Shown here: positions 44,556-54,768 of the stretch, one piece after another | Numbering within the stretch: position 1 is the stretch's first letter | How the letters are laid out: the number at the start of each line of letters is the position of its first letter | Assembly (NCBI RefSeq): GCF_022179405.1 | Contig: NZ_BPQT01000033.1 | Coordinates: 62,001 to 126,000, forward strand | Source: Methylobacterium marchantiae | GTDB lineage: Bacteria; Pseudomonadota; Alphaproteobacteria; Rhizobiales; Beijerinckiaceae | Reading direction: 5' to 3' | DNA: 64,000 nucleotides | Made by a program: the position numbers and the translations under genes | The notes under the pieces: generated by a model | The model's database searches: none | The model's input: only the letters and a program-made list of their open reading frames with translations | Told to the model about the DNA's origin: nothing

Positions 44556-44938
44556 TCGGACCTCTGGATTTTGTCTGAAAACGCAGGGGCGACGGACCAG
44601 GCTGTATCTCACGGATCAGCAAGTCCAGAAACGCCACGTTCGGCGGACAACGATGCGCTGACCGTTGGGTTCCCAACAAATGTCGATGCGTAGCGAGGCT
44701 TTCTACTGAGGATCGGCGTTTCGCATCTGTGCTTTGTGCCAGCTTATAGCCAAGCTGAACATTCCATTTGGCTCGGTCCTCATGCCAAATCACGACGACG
44801 TCGGGCAGTCCATGCGCCATGCCGCGTCGTATGCAGGTGCAGAAAAGCGTGGGTTCACGCGGCCCCGGAGTTTTCCGCCATGCGAAACCGCATTAGCGTC
44901 GATGTCGGTGGCGATGGCGTGGATGGAGGCTCCCGGCG
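44556..44938. other. Divergent intergenic region
   Basis: About 380 bp between the DUF4142 gene and the universal stress protein gene. A small perfect dyad GTTGGG-tt-CCCAAC at 44664-44677 could be an operator. Otherwise nothing recognisable is present; short open frames here lack ribosome-binding sites. Confidence 0.4.
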
Positions 44939-45799
44939 ATGAAGACCCTGCTCGTTCCGGTGGCGCTCCATGACACGCTGCCATCCGTCTTCGAGACCAC
45001 GTTGCTCACCGCACGCCGGTTCGAAAGCCTGATCGAGGGTGTCTCCCTGCGGCCGGCACTCGCCGAATACGTTCCCGTGGACATGGTCGGCGGGATGACC
45101 TGGCTGCGCGACGAGGAGGCCGACAAGGCCGAGGCCGAGGCGGCCGGCAGGCGCTTCGTCGATTTCCTCGTCGGCGCCGGCGTTCCGGTCGCCACAGAGG
45201 GACCGTGCACGCCGGAATTCGTGGCCGCCGCCGGGACGCGTTATCGCTGGCGGCCGGATGTCCCGGCAGGCGATGCGTTCCTCGGCCATTACGCCCGCCT
45301 GTTCACCGCCACCGTGGTGGGACGTCCCGGCGCCGGTGACGGCGCACCCCGCATGACAACGTTCGAGACGGCCCTGTTCGAGAGCGGACGTCCGATCCTG
45401 CTGGCGCCTCCCACCCCTCCGGCGAGCATCGGCGAGGCGATCGTCATCGCCTGGAACGGGTCGAGCGAGACGGCGCGGGCGGTGGCCTTCGCCATGCCGT
45501 TCCTACGCAAGGCCTCGCGCATCCGGGTCATCAGCGCGGAGGGCGGCATGGTGCCGGGTCCAAGCGCGGAGGACCTCGCCAAGGCTCTCGCCTGCGAAGG
45601 CATCTTCGCCGACCACAAGGCCTTCACCGAAGGACGGCGCACGCCCGGCGAAGTCTTCCTCAACGAGGCACGCGAATTCGGCTGCGACCTGTTGATCAAG
45701 GGCGCCTATACCCAGAGCCGGCTGCGCCAGATGATCTTCGGCGGTGCCACCAGCCATGTCCTGGCCCAAGCCACCATGCCGATGCTGATGGCGCACTGA
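44939..45799 (+). CDS. Tandem-type universal stress protein (UspA family)
   Basis: A 286-residue UspA-family protein with two Usp-like halves. The first starts KTLLVPVALHDTLPSVFETT; the second has VIAWNGSSETARAVAFAMPF and the ATP-site-like GAYTQSRLRQMIFGGATSHV. The second half keeps the ATP-binding glycine pattern; the first is degenerate. A GGAGG ribosome-binding site lies 9 bases before the ATG. Such proteins respond to envelope, oxidative or starvation stress. It precedes the tandem paralogue pair. Confidence 0.85.
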   Translation: MKTLLVPVALHDTLPSVFETTLLTARRFESLIEGVSLRPALAEYVPVDMVGGMTWLRDEEADKAEAEAAGRRFVDFLVGAGVPVATEGPCTPEFVAAAGTRYRWRPDVPAGDAFLGHYARLFTATVVGRPGAGDGAPRMTTFETALFESGRPILLAPPTPPASIGEAIVIAWNGSSETARAVAFAMPFLRKASRIRVISAEGGMVPGPSAEDLAKALACEGIFADHKAFTEGRRTPGEVFLNEAREFGCDLLIKGAYTQSRLRQMIFGGATSHVLAQATMPMLMAH

Positions 45800-45847
45800 A
45801 CGTCGGACCGCGCCCCTCCGGAATTCGTCCCGACCCTATTCACGATA

Positions 45848-45868
45848 GCGCACAATTGATTTGTGCGC
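45848..45868. promoter_or_regulatory. Perfect 8+8 dyad upstream of the tandem paralogue operon
   Basis: GCGCACAA-ttgat-TTGTGCGC, a perfect inverted repeat with 5-base spacer, lies 108 bp upstream of the first tandem paralogue. Its symmetry and position fit a regulator binding site; without T-runs it is not a terminator for the preceding stress-protein gene. Confidence 0.5.
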
Positions 45869-45976
45869 ATATGAACTCAATGCCAGATTGCGCGTTGTCC
45901 GAGCGCTTCCCGCCGGAATGGCGGAAGCGTTCGGCCCGGTCCCGACAGGCGGGACCGCTCCATCGCAAGGCATTTC

Positions 45977-46597
45977 ATGACACGACGGATCATCACGGCC
46001 GGCACCTTTGGCCTCGGCCTGCTTTCCAGCCTGACCGCATTGAGCCCGCCCGCTCTGGCCGATTCCCCAGTGGTCCGCGTGCGTGGCACGATCGAATCCG
46101 TCGAGAGCGATCACGTGACGATCAAGCCCCGGACCGGCCAGGCCGTTTCAGTCAGGTTCGCGGACGCGATGCGCGTGGCCGCCGCGAGCAAGGCTCAGAT
46201 CGGGGACATCAAGCCCGACAGCTATATCGGCACGGCCGCGACGCCCCAGCCCGACGGCACGTTGAAAGCCCTCGAAGTCGCCGTGTTCGCCCCCAGCATG
46301 CGCGGTACCGGCGACGGCCATTATCCGTGGGACCTGGAGAAGGAGAGCACGATGACGAATGGCGCGGTCGGCACGCTCGCCGGCACGACCGGCCGGACGA
46401 TCACCGTGACCTACAAGGGCGGCGAGAAAACCATCACCGTTCCAGAGGACGCGCCGATCGTCGCCCTCAACCCCTCAGACAAGTCCGTCATCAAGGTGGG
46501 CGCCCGCGTGGTGGCGATCACCAAGGCCGATGCGACCGGCACCGTCGTCGCCGATCGGATGATCGTCGGCGAGAACGGCACCGTTCCGCCGATGTAA
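45977..46597 (+). CDS. Exported protein of unknown family, first of a tandem pair
   Basis: A 206-residue exported protein with a signal peptide (GTFGLGLLSSLTALSPPALA). The mature part is beta-rich with a first block VRVRGTIESVESDHVTIKPR and a conserved central block DIKPDSYIGTAATPQPDGTL. Near residue 110 is RGTGDGHYPWDLEKESTMTN, and it ends with GENGTVPPM. It is clearly paralogous to the next gene. No named family is certain; the first block resembles OB-like periplasmic domains. It is likely co-transcribed with the paralogue (118 bp gap), cytochrome b and molybdoenzyme genes. Confidence 0.7.
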   Translation: MTRRIITAGTFGLGLLSSLTALSPPALADSPVVRVRGTIESVESDHVTIKPRTGQAVSVRFADAMRVAAASKAQIGDIKPDSYIGTAATPQPDGTLKALEVAVFAPSMRGTGDGHYPWDLEKESTMTNGAVGTLAGTTGRTITVTYKGGEKTITVPEDAPIVALNPSDKSVIKVGARVVAITKADATGTVVADRMIVGENGTVPPM

Positions 46598-46715
46598 GCC
46601 CGACCGACCCGCCGACACGTATTCCGGGGCAGTGGCGCAGCCCCGGCATCGGGGCCCGACATCTCACAGCGGGTCCAAGACAACGACGCCGAACCCGAAC
46701 GCTCAAGGAAACGCC

Positions 46716-47315
46716 ATGCTGAAATCCTTCCTGACGACACTCACCCTGACGCTTGCCGTGACGGCCACAGCCGCGCAGGCGGACGACATCACGCGCTACC
46801 GCGGCACCATCGAGAAGGTCGACGGCACGGCCGTGACGATCAAGCCGCGCACCGGCGAGGCGCTGACGGTCACCATGGAACCCGACGTGAAGGTTCTGTC
46901 CGCGACTTCCGGCAAGCTCACCGACATCAAGCCCGACAGCTACATCGGCACCGCGGCGATCCCGCAGCCGGACGGATCGCAGAAGGCGCTCCAGGTCACC
47001 GTCTTCGCCTCGTCCCTGCGCGGCACGGCCGACGGCCATTACCCCTGGGATCTGGGCTCCAACTCCACCATGACCAACGGCGCCATCGGCACCATCTCGG
47101 GCACCGAGGGACGGACCCTGCTGGTCAAGTACCAGGGCGGGGAGAAGAAAGTGAACGTGCCGGAGGACGTGCCGGTGACCCTGGTCGATCCGGGCGACAA
47201 GTCCGTCGTCGTTGACGGCGCCAAGGTGGTCGCCTTCACGAAGAAGGGTGCCGACGGAAAGCCCACCGCCGTGATCCTCATCGTCGGCCGCAACGGCACC
47301 GTCCCGTCGATGTGA
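46716..47315 (+). CDS. Exported protein of unknown family, second of a tandem pair
   Basis: A 199-residue paralogue of the preceding protein: the blocks DIKPDSYIGTAAIPQPDGSQ, SLRGTADGHYPWDLGSNSTM and NGTVPSM match it almost residue by residue. By eye, well over half the residues match in the mature parts. The signal peptide (MLKSFLTTLTLTLAVTATAA) is different. AAGGA lies 6 bases before the ATG at 46716. It precedes the cytochrome b gene by 85 bp across a small hairpin. Confidence 0.7.
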   Translation: MLKSFLTTLTLTLAVTATAAQADDITRYRGTIEKVDGTAVTIKPRTGEALTVTMEPDVKVLSATSGKLTDIKPDSYIGTAAIPQPDGSQKALQVTVFASSLRGTADGHYPWDLGSNSTMTNGAIGTISGTEGRTLLVKYQGGEKKVNVPEDVPVTLVDPGDKSVVVDGAKVVAFTKKGADGKPTAVILIVGRNGTVPSM

Positions 47316-47325
47316 CGGCGTTGTG

Positions 47326-47350
47326 CCCTCCCCCGCCCTGTGGGGGAGGG
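47326..47350. repeat. Short palindromic intergenic hairpin
   Basis: Arms CCCTCCCCC and GGGGGAGGG with a 7-base loop between the tandem paralogue and cytochrome b genes. It has no T-tract. It resembles short dispersed palindromes common in methylobacterial intergenic DNA, but I cannot count copies from this window. Confidence 0.45.
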
Positions 47351-47400
47351 CGGGGTACGCGAAGCACCGTTCGATCTGCATTTCAAAGGGCGACCCCGCG

Positions 47401-48048
47401 ATGTCATCATCTGCCGCCGGCCCCTCCCGCATCACCGTGATCCATCCGCTCGTCGTGCGCGTGACCCACTGGATCAATGCGGTGGCGGTGTTCTGCATGC
47501 TGTTCAGCGGCTGGGCGATCTACAACGCCTCGCCGCTCTTCCCCTTCGTCTTTCCGAAATGGGCGACGTTGGGCGGCTGGCTCGGCGGGGCGCTCGCATG
47601 GCACTTCGCTGCCATGTGGCTGTTCGCCCTGAACGGTCTCGCCTATGCACTCTACGGCCTGTTCGCGCGGCATTTCGCGAAGTCGTTCCTGCCGCTGAGC
47701 CCCGGCGCGGTCTGGCGCGATGCCACGGCGGCCTTGCGTCTGCGCCTCACCCACCGGATCGGCCAGTACAACGCCGTGCAGAGGCTCGCCTACCTGATGG
47801 CGTTCCTGCTGGGAATCCTGCTCCTCGCCTCCGGGCTCGCCCTGTGGAAGCCGGTGCAGTTGCAGGGATTGGCCAATCTCTTCGGCGGCTATGAGTGGGC
47901 GCGTCGCGTACACTTCCTCGCCATGTCCGGCCTCGTCGGTTTCATTCTGCTGCATCTGGCACTGGTGATCCTGGTGCCGCGCACGTTCGTGGCGATGATC
48001 ACCGGCCGCGCCCGCGTTCCCGTCGATCCGGTGGAGACCCGCCCATGA
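47401..48048 (+). CDS. Cytochrome b561-type membrane subunit
   Basis: A 215-residue integral membrane cytochrome. Four or so transmembrane helices are evident (AVAVFCMLFSGWAIYN, AAMWLFALNGLAYALYGL, LAYLMAFLLGILLLASGLAL, MSGLVGFILLHLALVILVP). Candidate haem-ligand His are in HPLVVRVTHW, AWHFAAMW, RRVHFLAMSG and LLHLALV. The stop codon overlaps the ATG of the molybdoenzyme gene (ATGA). It would carry electrons between quinone and the molybdoenzyme, in the manner of hydrogenase and MsrQ-type membrane partners. Confidence 0.88.
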   Translation: MSSSAAGPSRITVIHPLVVRVTHWINAVAVFCMLFSGWAIYNASPLFPFVFPKWATLGGWLGGALAWHFAAMWLFALNGLAYALYGLFARHFAKSFLPLSPGAVWRDATAALRLRLTHRIGQYNAVQRLAYLMAFLLGILLLASGLALWKPVQLQGLANLFGGYEWARRVHFLAMSGLVGFILLHLALVILVPRTFVAMITGRARVPVDPVETRP

Positions 48049-48824
48049 GCCGCGACCCAACCGAGGCGAAACGCCTGCGCGACCTGCGCCGCGAGATCCA
48101 GCCGGAACTGGTGACGCTGGAACGCCGCCTGTTCCTGCGCTCCGGTCTGTCGCTCGGAGCCCTGTCGCTGCTCTCGGGCTGCGACCTCTCCACCGGCACC
48201 AACGGCACGCTGATCGACCGGACGCTCTGGGCGATGTCGCGTGCCAACGACCGGGTCCAGGCCTGGCTGTTCGACCCGAACACGCTGGCACCGACCTATC
48301 CCGCGAGCATGATCGACAAGCCGTTCCGCTTCAACGCCTACTATCCGCCGGACAATGTCCCCGAGATCGATGAGGCGACCTGGAAGCTCGACGTCTCGGG
48401 TCTCGTCTCCGACAAGACGCCCTGGACCCTACCGAGGCTGCGTGCCCTGCCGCAGGAAAGCCAGATCACCCGGCACATCTGCATCGAGGGCTGGAGCCAG
48501 ATCGGGCAGTGGAGCGGCGTTCCGCTCAAGTCTTTCCTCGAACGGGTCGGTGCCGACCTCACCGCGAAATATGTCGGCTTCAAATGCGCCGACCGCTATT
48601 ACGGCAGCCTCGACATGCCGAGCGCGCTGCACCCGCAGACAGTGCTGGCGCTGGATTTCGGCGGCGAGGCGCTGCCCCTCGAATACGGCTATCCGCTCCG
48701 GGTGCGGGTGCCGACGAAGCTCGGCTTCAAGAGCCCGAAACACATCGTCTCGGTGTTCGTGACCAACGACTATCCCGGCGGCTACTGGGAGGACCAGGGC
48801 TACAACTGGTTCAGCGGCATCTGA
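48045..48824 (+). CDS. Sulfite oxidase-fold molybdopterin-dependent oxidoreductase
   Basis: A 259-residue molybdoenzyme of the sulfite oxidase/MsrP (YedY) fold. The N-terminus has an Arg-Arg segment and hydrophobic stretch (RRLFLRSGLSLGALSLLSGC), which could be a Tat-type or lipoprotein signal. The Mo-coordinating Cys is in TRHICIEGWSQIGQWSGVPL. KYVGFKCADRYYGSLDM and YGYPLRVRVPTKLGFKS are also typical. It lacks the dimerisation domain of eukaryotic sulfite oxidases. The start overlaps the cytochrome b stop, so the two form a complex-like unit. Substrate unknown: sulfite, a sulfoxide or another oxyanion are candidates. Confidence 0.87.
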   Translation: MSRDPTEAKRLRDLRREIQPELVTLERRLFLRSGLSLGALSLLSGCDLSTGTNGTLIDRTLWAMSRANDRVQAWLFDPNTLAPTYPASMIDKPFRFNAYYPPDNVPEIDEATWKLDVSGLVSDKTPWTLPRLRALPQESQITRHICIEGWSQIGQWSGVPLKSFLERVGADLTAKYVGFKCADRYYGSLDMPSALHPQTVLALDFGGEALPLEYGYPLRVRVPTKLGFKSPKHIVSVFVTNDYPGGYWEDQGYNWFSGI

Positions 48825-49376
48825 ACGGCCCCACGTTTCGAAGATGGAACCCGGCATGCCGTTTCCGATCGTCCGGCCGGGATCGGGTGGTTCCGACTGC
48901 AGTGTCCATCGGTCGTCTCGATGTGGAAAACGCTCCGAAAGGACAAGCCTGCTCTCGTCTCGTGGGCAAAAGGAAGGATCTTTCCAAAAGCACTTTGTCT
49001 TTGAAAATCACTCTCGTTGACCTCGGCGCGTCAAGATAAGCACAATACAGACAGGCCGGAGGAAGGCCGCTTGTCCGCGTAATGCTTTCGAAGACGGTTC
49101 GTCCGGGGGCAGTGCTTCGATTGGAAACCCGTGTCGCGACGCCCTGGAACGCTCCTCATCGAACTGGATACCGCCCCGGTGTCGCACGGTACGAGCGAAC
49201 TCGGATCCCGACCCGCCAGGCGGCTCGCGCCCCTCGGCACAAGGCCTCCGCCCGGCAACGGATCGCGTCGGACCGACCCCACCTCCGGCACGAAGCCACG
49301 GAATCCGTGAGAGGCGACGGCCCTCGGCCGCGCAACCGACCCCCAACATAGAAGACGGCACCCGAAGGAGGGAGCG
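48825..49376. other. Long intergenic region upstream of the encapsulin operon
   Basis: About 550 bp. The left part around 48930-49030 is moderately AT-rich. Open frames on both strands are Arg/Pro-rich, without ribosome-binding sites or resemblance to known proteins, so none is called. It probably holds the promoter for the 63-residue gene and cysE. Confidence 0.4.
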
Positions 49377-49568
49377 ATGGTTCTCGGAGATCAGGTCGTG
49401 TTCGCGAGACTCGACGTTGCCGAGGCGCTCGGCATCTGGCGCCACGCGACCGGGCGCATCGTCGATATCGTGTCCGCCGCCGACGGGGCCGAGGCGGTGA
49501 ACGTTCAGTTCGAGGGCCACCGCCTGCTCGTCGGCTACATCGCGACGCTCTTCCAGCGCGTCGGCTGA
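49377..49568 (+). CDS. 63-residue protein of unknown function at the head of the cysE-encapsulin group
   Basis: A 63-residue soluble protein beginning MVLGDQVVFARLDVAEALGI, with TGRIVDIVSAADGAEAVNVQ and ending LVGYIATLFQRVG; it looks beta-rich and compact. A strong AAGGAGG ribosome-binding site precedes the ATG. No family is recognised. It lies 56 bp upstream of cysE on the same strand and is therefore likely co-transcribed with the sulfur/encapsulin genes. Confidence 0.65.
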   Translation: MVLGDQVVFARLDVAEALGIWRHATGRIVDIVSAADGAEAVNVQFEGHRLLVGYIATLFQRVG

Positions 49569-49624
49569 GACCGGCCTCGCCCGAGCCGGCGCGAGGGCCC
49601 AGAACTCACGAGGACGCGGAACCC

Positions 49625-50491
49625 ATGACAGCCGGCAATCTGGCCACGCGCAGCATCCCGAGCAACATCCTTCGCCCGCCCCTGCGCAGCGTGAGCCAGA
49701 CCAATGTCGAATCCGACGTCTGGCGCGCCATGCGCGCGGAGGCCGAGGCCGCGCTGATCGAGGAACCGCTCTATGCCGGGATCGTCCAGGCGACGGTCCT
49801 GGATCAGCCGAGCCTCATCCACGCCTTCGCCTATCGCCTCGCCCATCGCCTCGGCGACGGCGACCTTTCACGCCTGTCCACCCGCGACCTCTGTCTCTCC
49901 GCCTTCCAGGCCGACCCGCATGCGGGCGACCACGCGGTCCGCGACCTCGTCGCCATACGCGAGCGCGACCCGACCTGCCGCCGCTATCTCGATCCCTTCC
50001 TGTTCTACAAAGGGCTCGCCGCCCTGGAGGGCTACCGGGTGGCCCATTGGCTCTGGCACCAGGGCCGCGCCACCCTGGCCCTCCACATCCAGAGCCGGAT
50101 CTCCGAAGTGTTCGGAGCCGACATCCATCCCGCCGCACGCATCGGCTCGGGGGTCTTCATCGATCACGCCACCGGGGTCGTCATCGGCGAGACCACGGTG
50201 ATCGCCGACGATGTCTCGATCCTGCAATCGGTGACTCTGGGCGGCAACGGCAAGGAAAGCGGCGATCGCCATCCCAAGATCGCGCGCGGGGTGCTGCTCA
50301 GCGTCGGCGCCAAGGTGCTCGGCAACATCCGGGTCGGCGAGGGCGCGAAGGTCGCCGCCGCGGCCGTGGTCCTGCACGACGTGCCCGCTCACACCACCGT
50401 CGCGGGCGTGCCGGCGCGTGTCGTCTCCCGCATCAGCACAGCCGAAGACCCGGCACTGACCATGGATCAGTTCTTCGGTGACGGCATTTGA
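49625..50491 (+). CDS. cysE: Serine O-acetyltransferase CysE
   Basis: A 288-residue enzyme that acetylates L-serine, the committed step of cysteine synthesis. The N-terminal helical domain has ESDVWRAMRAEAEAALIEEP. The left-handed beta-helix has the active-site segment IHPAARIGSGVFIDHATGVV, followed by IGETTVIADDVSILQSVTLG, GNGKESGDRHPKI and a C-terminal AGVPARVV; catalytic Asp/His are in DPFLFYKG and IDHATG. It sits 319 bp upstream of the encapsulin shell gene on the same strand. Association of cysE with encapsulin/cysteine desulfurase genes is reported for family 2 systems. Confidence 0.95.
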   Translation: MTAGNLATRSIPSNILRPPLRSVSQTNVESDVWRAMRAEAEAALIEEPLYAGIVQATVLDQPSLIHAFAYRLAHRLGDGDLSRLSTRDLCLSAFQADPHAGDHAVRDLVAIRERDPTCRRYLDPFLFYKGLAALEGYRVAHWLWHQGRATLALHIQSRISEVFGADIHPAARIGSGVFIDHATGVVIGETTVIADDVSILQSVTLGGNGKESGDRHPKIARGVLLSVGAKVLGNIRVGEGAKVAAAAVVLHDVPAHTTVAGVPARVVSRISTAEDPALTMDQFFGDGI

Positions 50492-50810
50492 AGACGATCT
50501 CTCGACATCATATTCGGCTTTCGTAGAATGATATTCTATTTTGTCTCACCGATAAAGAGCGCTAAATTGTTGAGCATCGCTTCTTGGAATTATTACCCTA
50601 ACACTTCGATGAAATATGGAATATCATTTTGTTGACCTAGATAAACTATAGCCGCTACGAGAACATCGTCCCGACCGCACCACGTGCGACTTGCAGGGAC
50701 AAAGGACAATCTAGCAACCAGAGCGGGCGCGCGTCAGGCGCGGTTCCGATGCGGCTATCGCCGCGTCGCAGCCGTCCCATGTCCCCTGCCGGAACACGGA
50801 GACGAAACCA
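50492..50810. promoter_or_regulatory. AT-rich promoter region of the encapsulin shell gene with repeated motif
   Basis: About 319 bp, much richer in A+T than the rest of the window (50510-50660). TAGAAT-gat-ATTCTA forms a dyad at 50524-50538. The 10-mer AATGATATTC at 50527-50536 recurs as its exact reverse complement GAATATCATT at 50619-50628, and a one-mismatch copy lies near 50506-50514. These may be operator sites giving the shell and cargo their own regulated promoter, separate from cysE. Confidence 0.45.
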
Positions 50811-52188
50811 ATGAGTGGACCGGGTCTGAGCGTGAGCGCCTCTGCGGCACGCAATCTAGCCACCGCGACCGTCACCTCGGTCCAGAACGCGGCCAACACC
50901 CCGCGCTGGTTCCATCGCCTGCTGCCCTTCGTCGACGTCGCCGGCGGCGTCTACCGAGTCAACCGCCGCGCCGTCGTGCTGGCCAAGCCCGGCCGGATCG
51001 AGCTGAGCAACGACGGGAACGAGCGCGGCGTGCGCCCGGCCTCCCTGCGGCGCATCCCGCTGTTCAGCCGCCTCGGCGACAACGAACTGTCCGCCCTCGC
51101 ATCCAAGTTCACCGCATCCCAGCACAAGGCCGGCGAGATCATCGCTGAAGAGGGCTCCACCGGCCGCAGCCTCACGGTGGTGGCCGACGGCACCGTCGAA
51201 CTGACCCTGTCGGGCCCGTTCAAGGGCCGCCTGCGCCAGGGGCTCGCCACCGGCGGAGACTATTTCGGTGACGGCGATCTCGTCGGCGAGAACACGCCCG
51301 CTCCAGCCGTGAAGGCACTCTCGGTAGTCACTCTGCTGACCCTCGACCGGGCCGCCATCGAGGACGAGGGCATCCGCTCGCGCATCACCCAGTACGTGGA
51401 GGAGCGCGACCGCCTGAAGGGCCACACCAACAGCCATGGCGAGCAGGGTATCGAGCTTCTCGCGGTCCATACCGGCGAGCCGCGTCTGCCCACCACCTTC
51501 GTCGATTACGAGGAGGATCCGCGCGAGTACCACCTCTCCACGATCCAGACGATCCTGCACACCCACACCCGCGTCACCGATCTCTATTCCAATGAGATCG
51601 ACCAGCTTCGCGAGCAGATCCGCCTCACGGTCGATGCCGTGAAGGAGCGCGAGGAATGGGAGCTGTTCAACAATTCCGAGTTCGGCCTGCTGCACGAAGT
51701 CAGCCAGCGCCAGCGCATCCCCACCCGCGGCGGCCCGCCCACCCCGGACGACCTCGACGAACTCCTGACCCTGGTCTGGAAGAAGCCCGCCTTCTTCGTG
51801 GCCCATCCCCGCGCCATCGCGGCCTTCGGCCGTGAAGCCACCCGCCGCGGCGTGCCCCCGGTGGTGATCCACCTGTTCGGTTCGCCCTTCCTCACCTGGC
51901 GCGGCGTGCCGATCGTGCCGAGCGACAAGCTGCCCATCGACATCGACCCGGTAACCGGCGCCCAGACCACCTCGATCCTGCTTCTCCGCGTCGGCGAAGG
52001 CGAGCAGGGGGTCGTCGGTCTGCAGAAGTCGGGCGTCACCGGCGAGATCGAGACCGGCCTGTCGGTGCGCTACATGGGCACCAACGACCATTCCATCGCC
52101 TCGCACCTCGTGACCCGCTACTTCTCGGCCGCCGTGCTCGTGGAAGACGCCATCGCTCGTCTCGATAACGTGCTGCTGGGCAACTACC

Positions 52189-52202
<14 letters not shown>
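50811..52202 (+). CDS. Family 2B encapsulin shell protein with cyclic-nucleotide-binding-like domain
   Basis: A 463-residue HK97-fold shell protein. The N-arm (about 5-55: SASAARNLATATVTSVQNAA, PRWFHRLLPFVDVAGGVYRV) matches SrpI-type family 2 encapsulins. A cNMP-binding-like insertion follows (about 79-195: RIPLFSRLGDNELSALASKF, AGEIIAEEGSTGRSLTVVAD, YFGDGDLVGEN). The shell core resumes with TTFVDYEEDPREYHLSTIQT, PTPDDLDELLTLVWKKPAFF and ends LGNYHDYA. The insertion defines family 2B. In its phosphate-binding cassette the usual Arg is absent, so the ligand may not be cAMP. The stop overlaps the cargo start by 14 bases. Proteins of this class self-assemble into icosahedral cages. Confidence 0.92.
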
Positions 52203-54264
<2,062 letters not shown>

Positions 54265-54293
54265 CGACTGAGCCTGAAGACGCGATGCGACAT

Positions 54294-54329
54294 CATTCGG
54301 CCCGGTCGGTTCTCTGACCGGGCCGAATG
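54294..54329. terminator. Bidirectional terminator-like hairpin between convergent genes
   Basis: A perfect 14 bp stem (54294-54307 with 54316-54329) and 8-base loop, 30 bp past the cargo stop and just before the end of the convergent YeeE/YedE gene. No T-tract follows, so efficiency is uncertain. Confidence 0.6.
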
Positions 54330-54339
54330 CGTTGGCGTC

Positions 54340-54768
54340 TCACCTGCGGGATGACGCTGCGGTGAAGCGATGGAGCAGCATGCCCACCAGCATCGCCGCC
54401 ACGAATCCGATGACCTGCGGCAGGCCGAGGATCAGACCGGCCAGCGCGGGGCCGGGGCAGAGGCCTACGAGGCCCCAGCCGATTCCGAACAGGGCAGCGC
54501 CCCCGATCAGGCCGGCGGTGATGGGACGGTTGTGGGGAATCTCAAACCGTTGCGCGAGGACGGGCTTGCGCATCCGCGAGACGAGGGCATAGCCCAGCGC
54601 CGAGACGCCGACAGCGCCGGCGAGCACGAAGGCGAGGCTGGGGTCCCAGGCACCGGCGACGTCGAGGAACCCGAGCACGCGAGCCGGGTCCATCATGCCC
54701 GAAAGGGCCAGACCGAAGCCGAACAGCAGGCCGGCCAGAAGACCCACCGACGAGCGCAGGATATCCAT
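54340..54768 (-). CDS. YeeE/YedE (DUF6691) family sulfur-transport membrane protein, second subunit
   Basis: A 142-residue membrane protein with about four helices (VGLLAGLLFGFGLALSGM, LAFVLAGAVGVSALGYALV, PITAGLIGGAALFGIGWGL, GLILGLPQVIGFVAAMLVGM). It carries the family signature GLVGLCPGPALAGL with its conserved Cys, and DPARVLGFLDV. Two-gene split YeeE/YedE systems correspond to the halves of the thiosulfate transporter TsuA/YeeE. The ATG at 54768 overlaps the preceding stop (TGATG) with GGGGGA 5 bases upstream. It is convergent with the encapsulin cargo gene, 75 bp apart. Confidence 0.87.
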   Translation of the reverse strand: MDILRSSVGLLAGLLFGFGLALSGMMDPARVLGFLDVAGAWDPSLAFVLAGAVGVSALGYALVSRMRKPVLAQRFEIPHNRPITAGLIGGAALFGIGWGLVGLCPGPALAGLILGLPQVIGFVAAMLVGMLLHRFTAASSRR

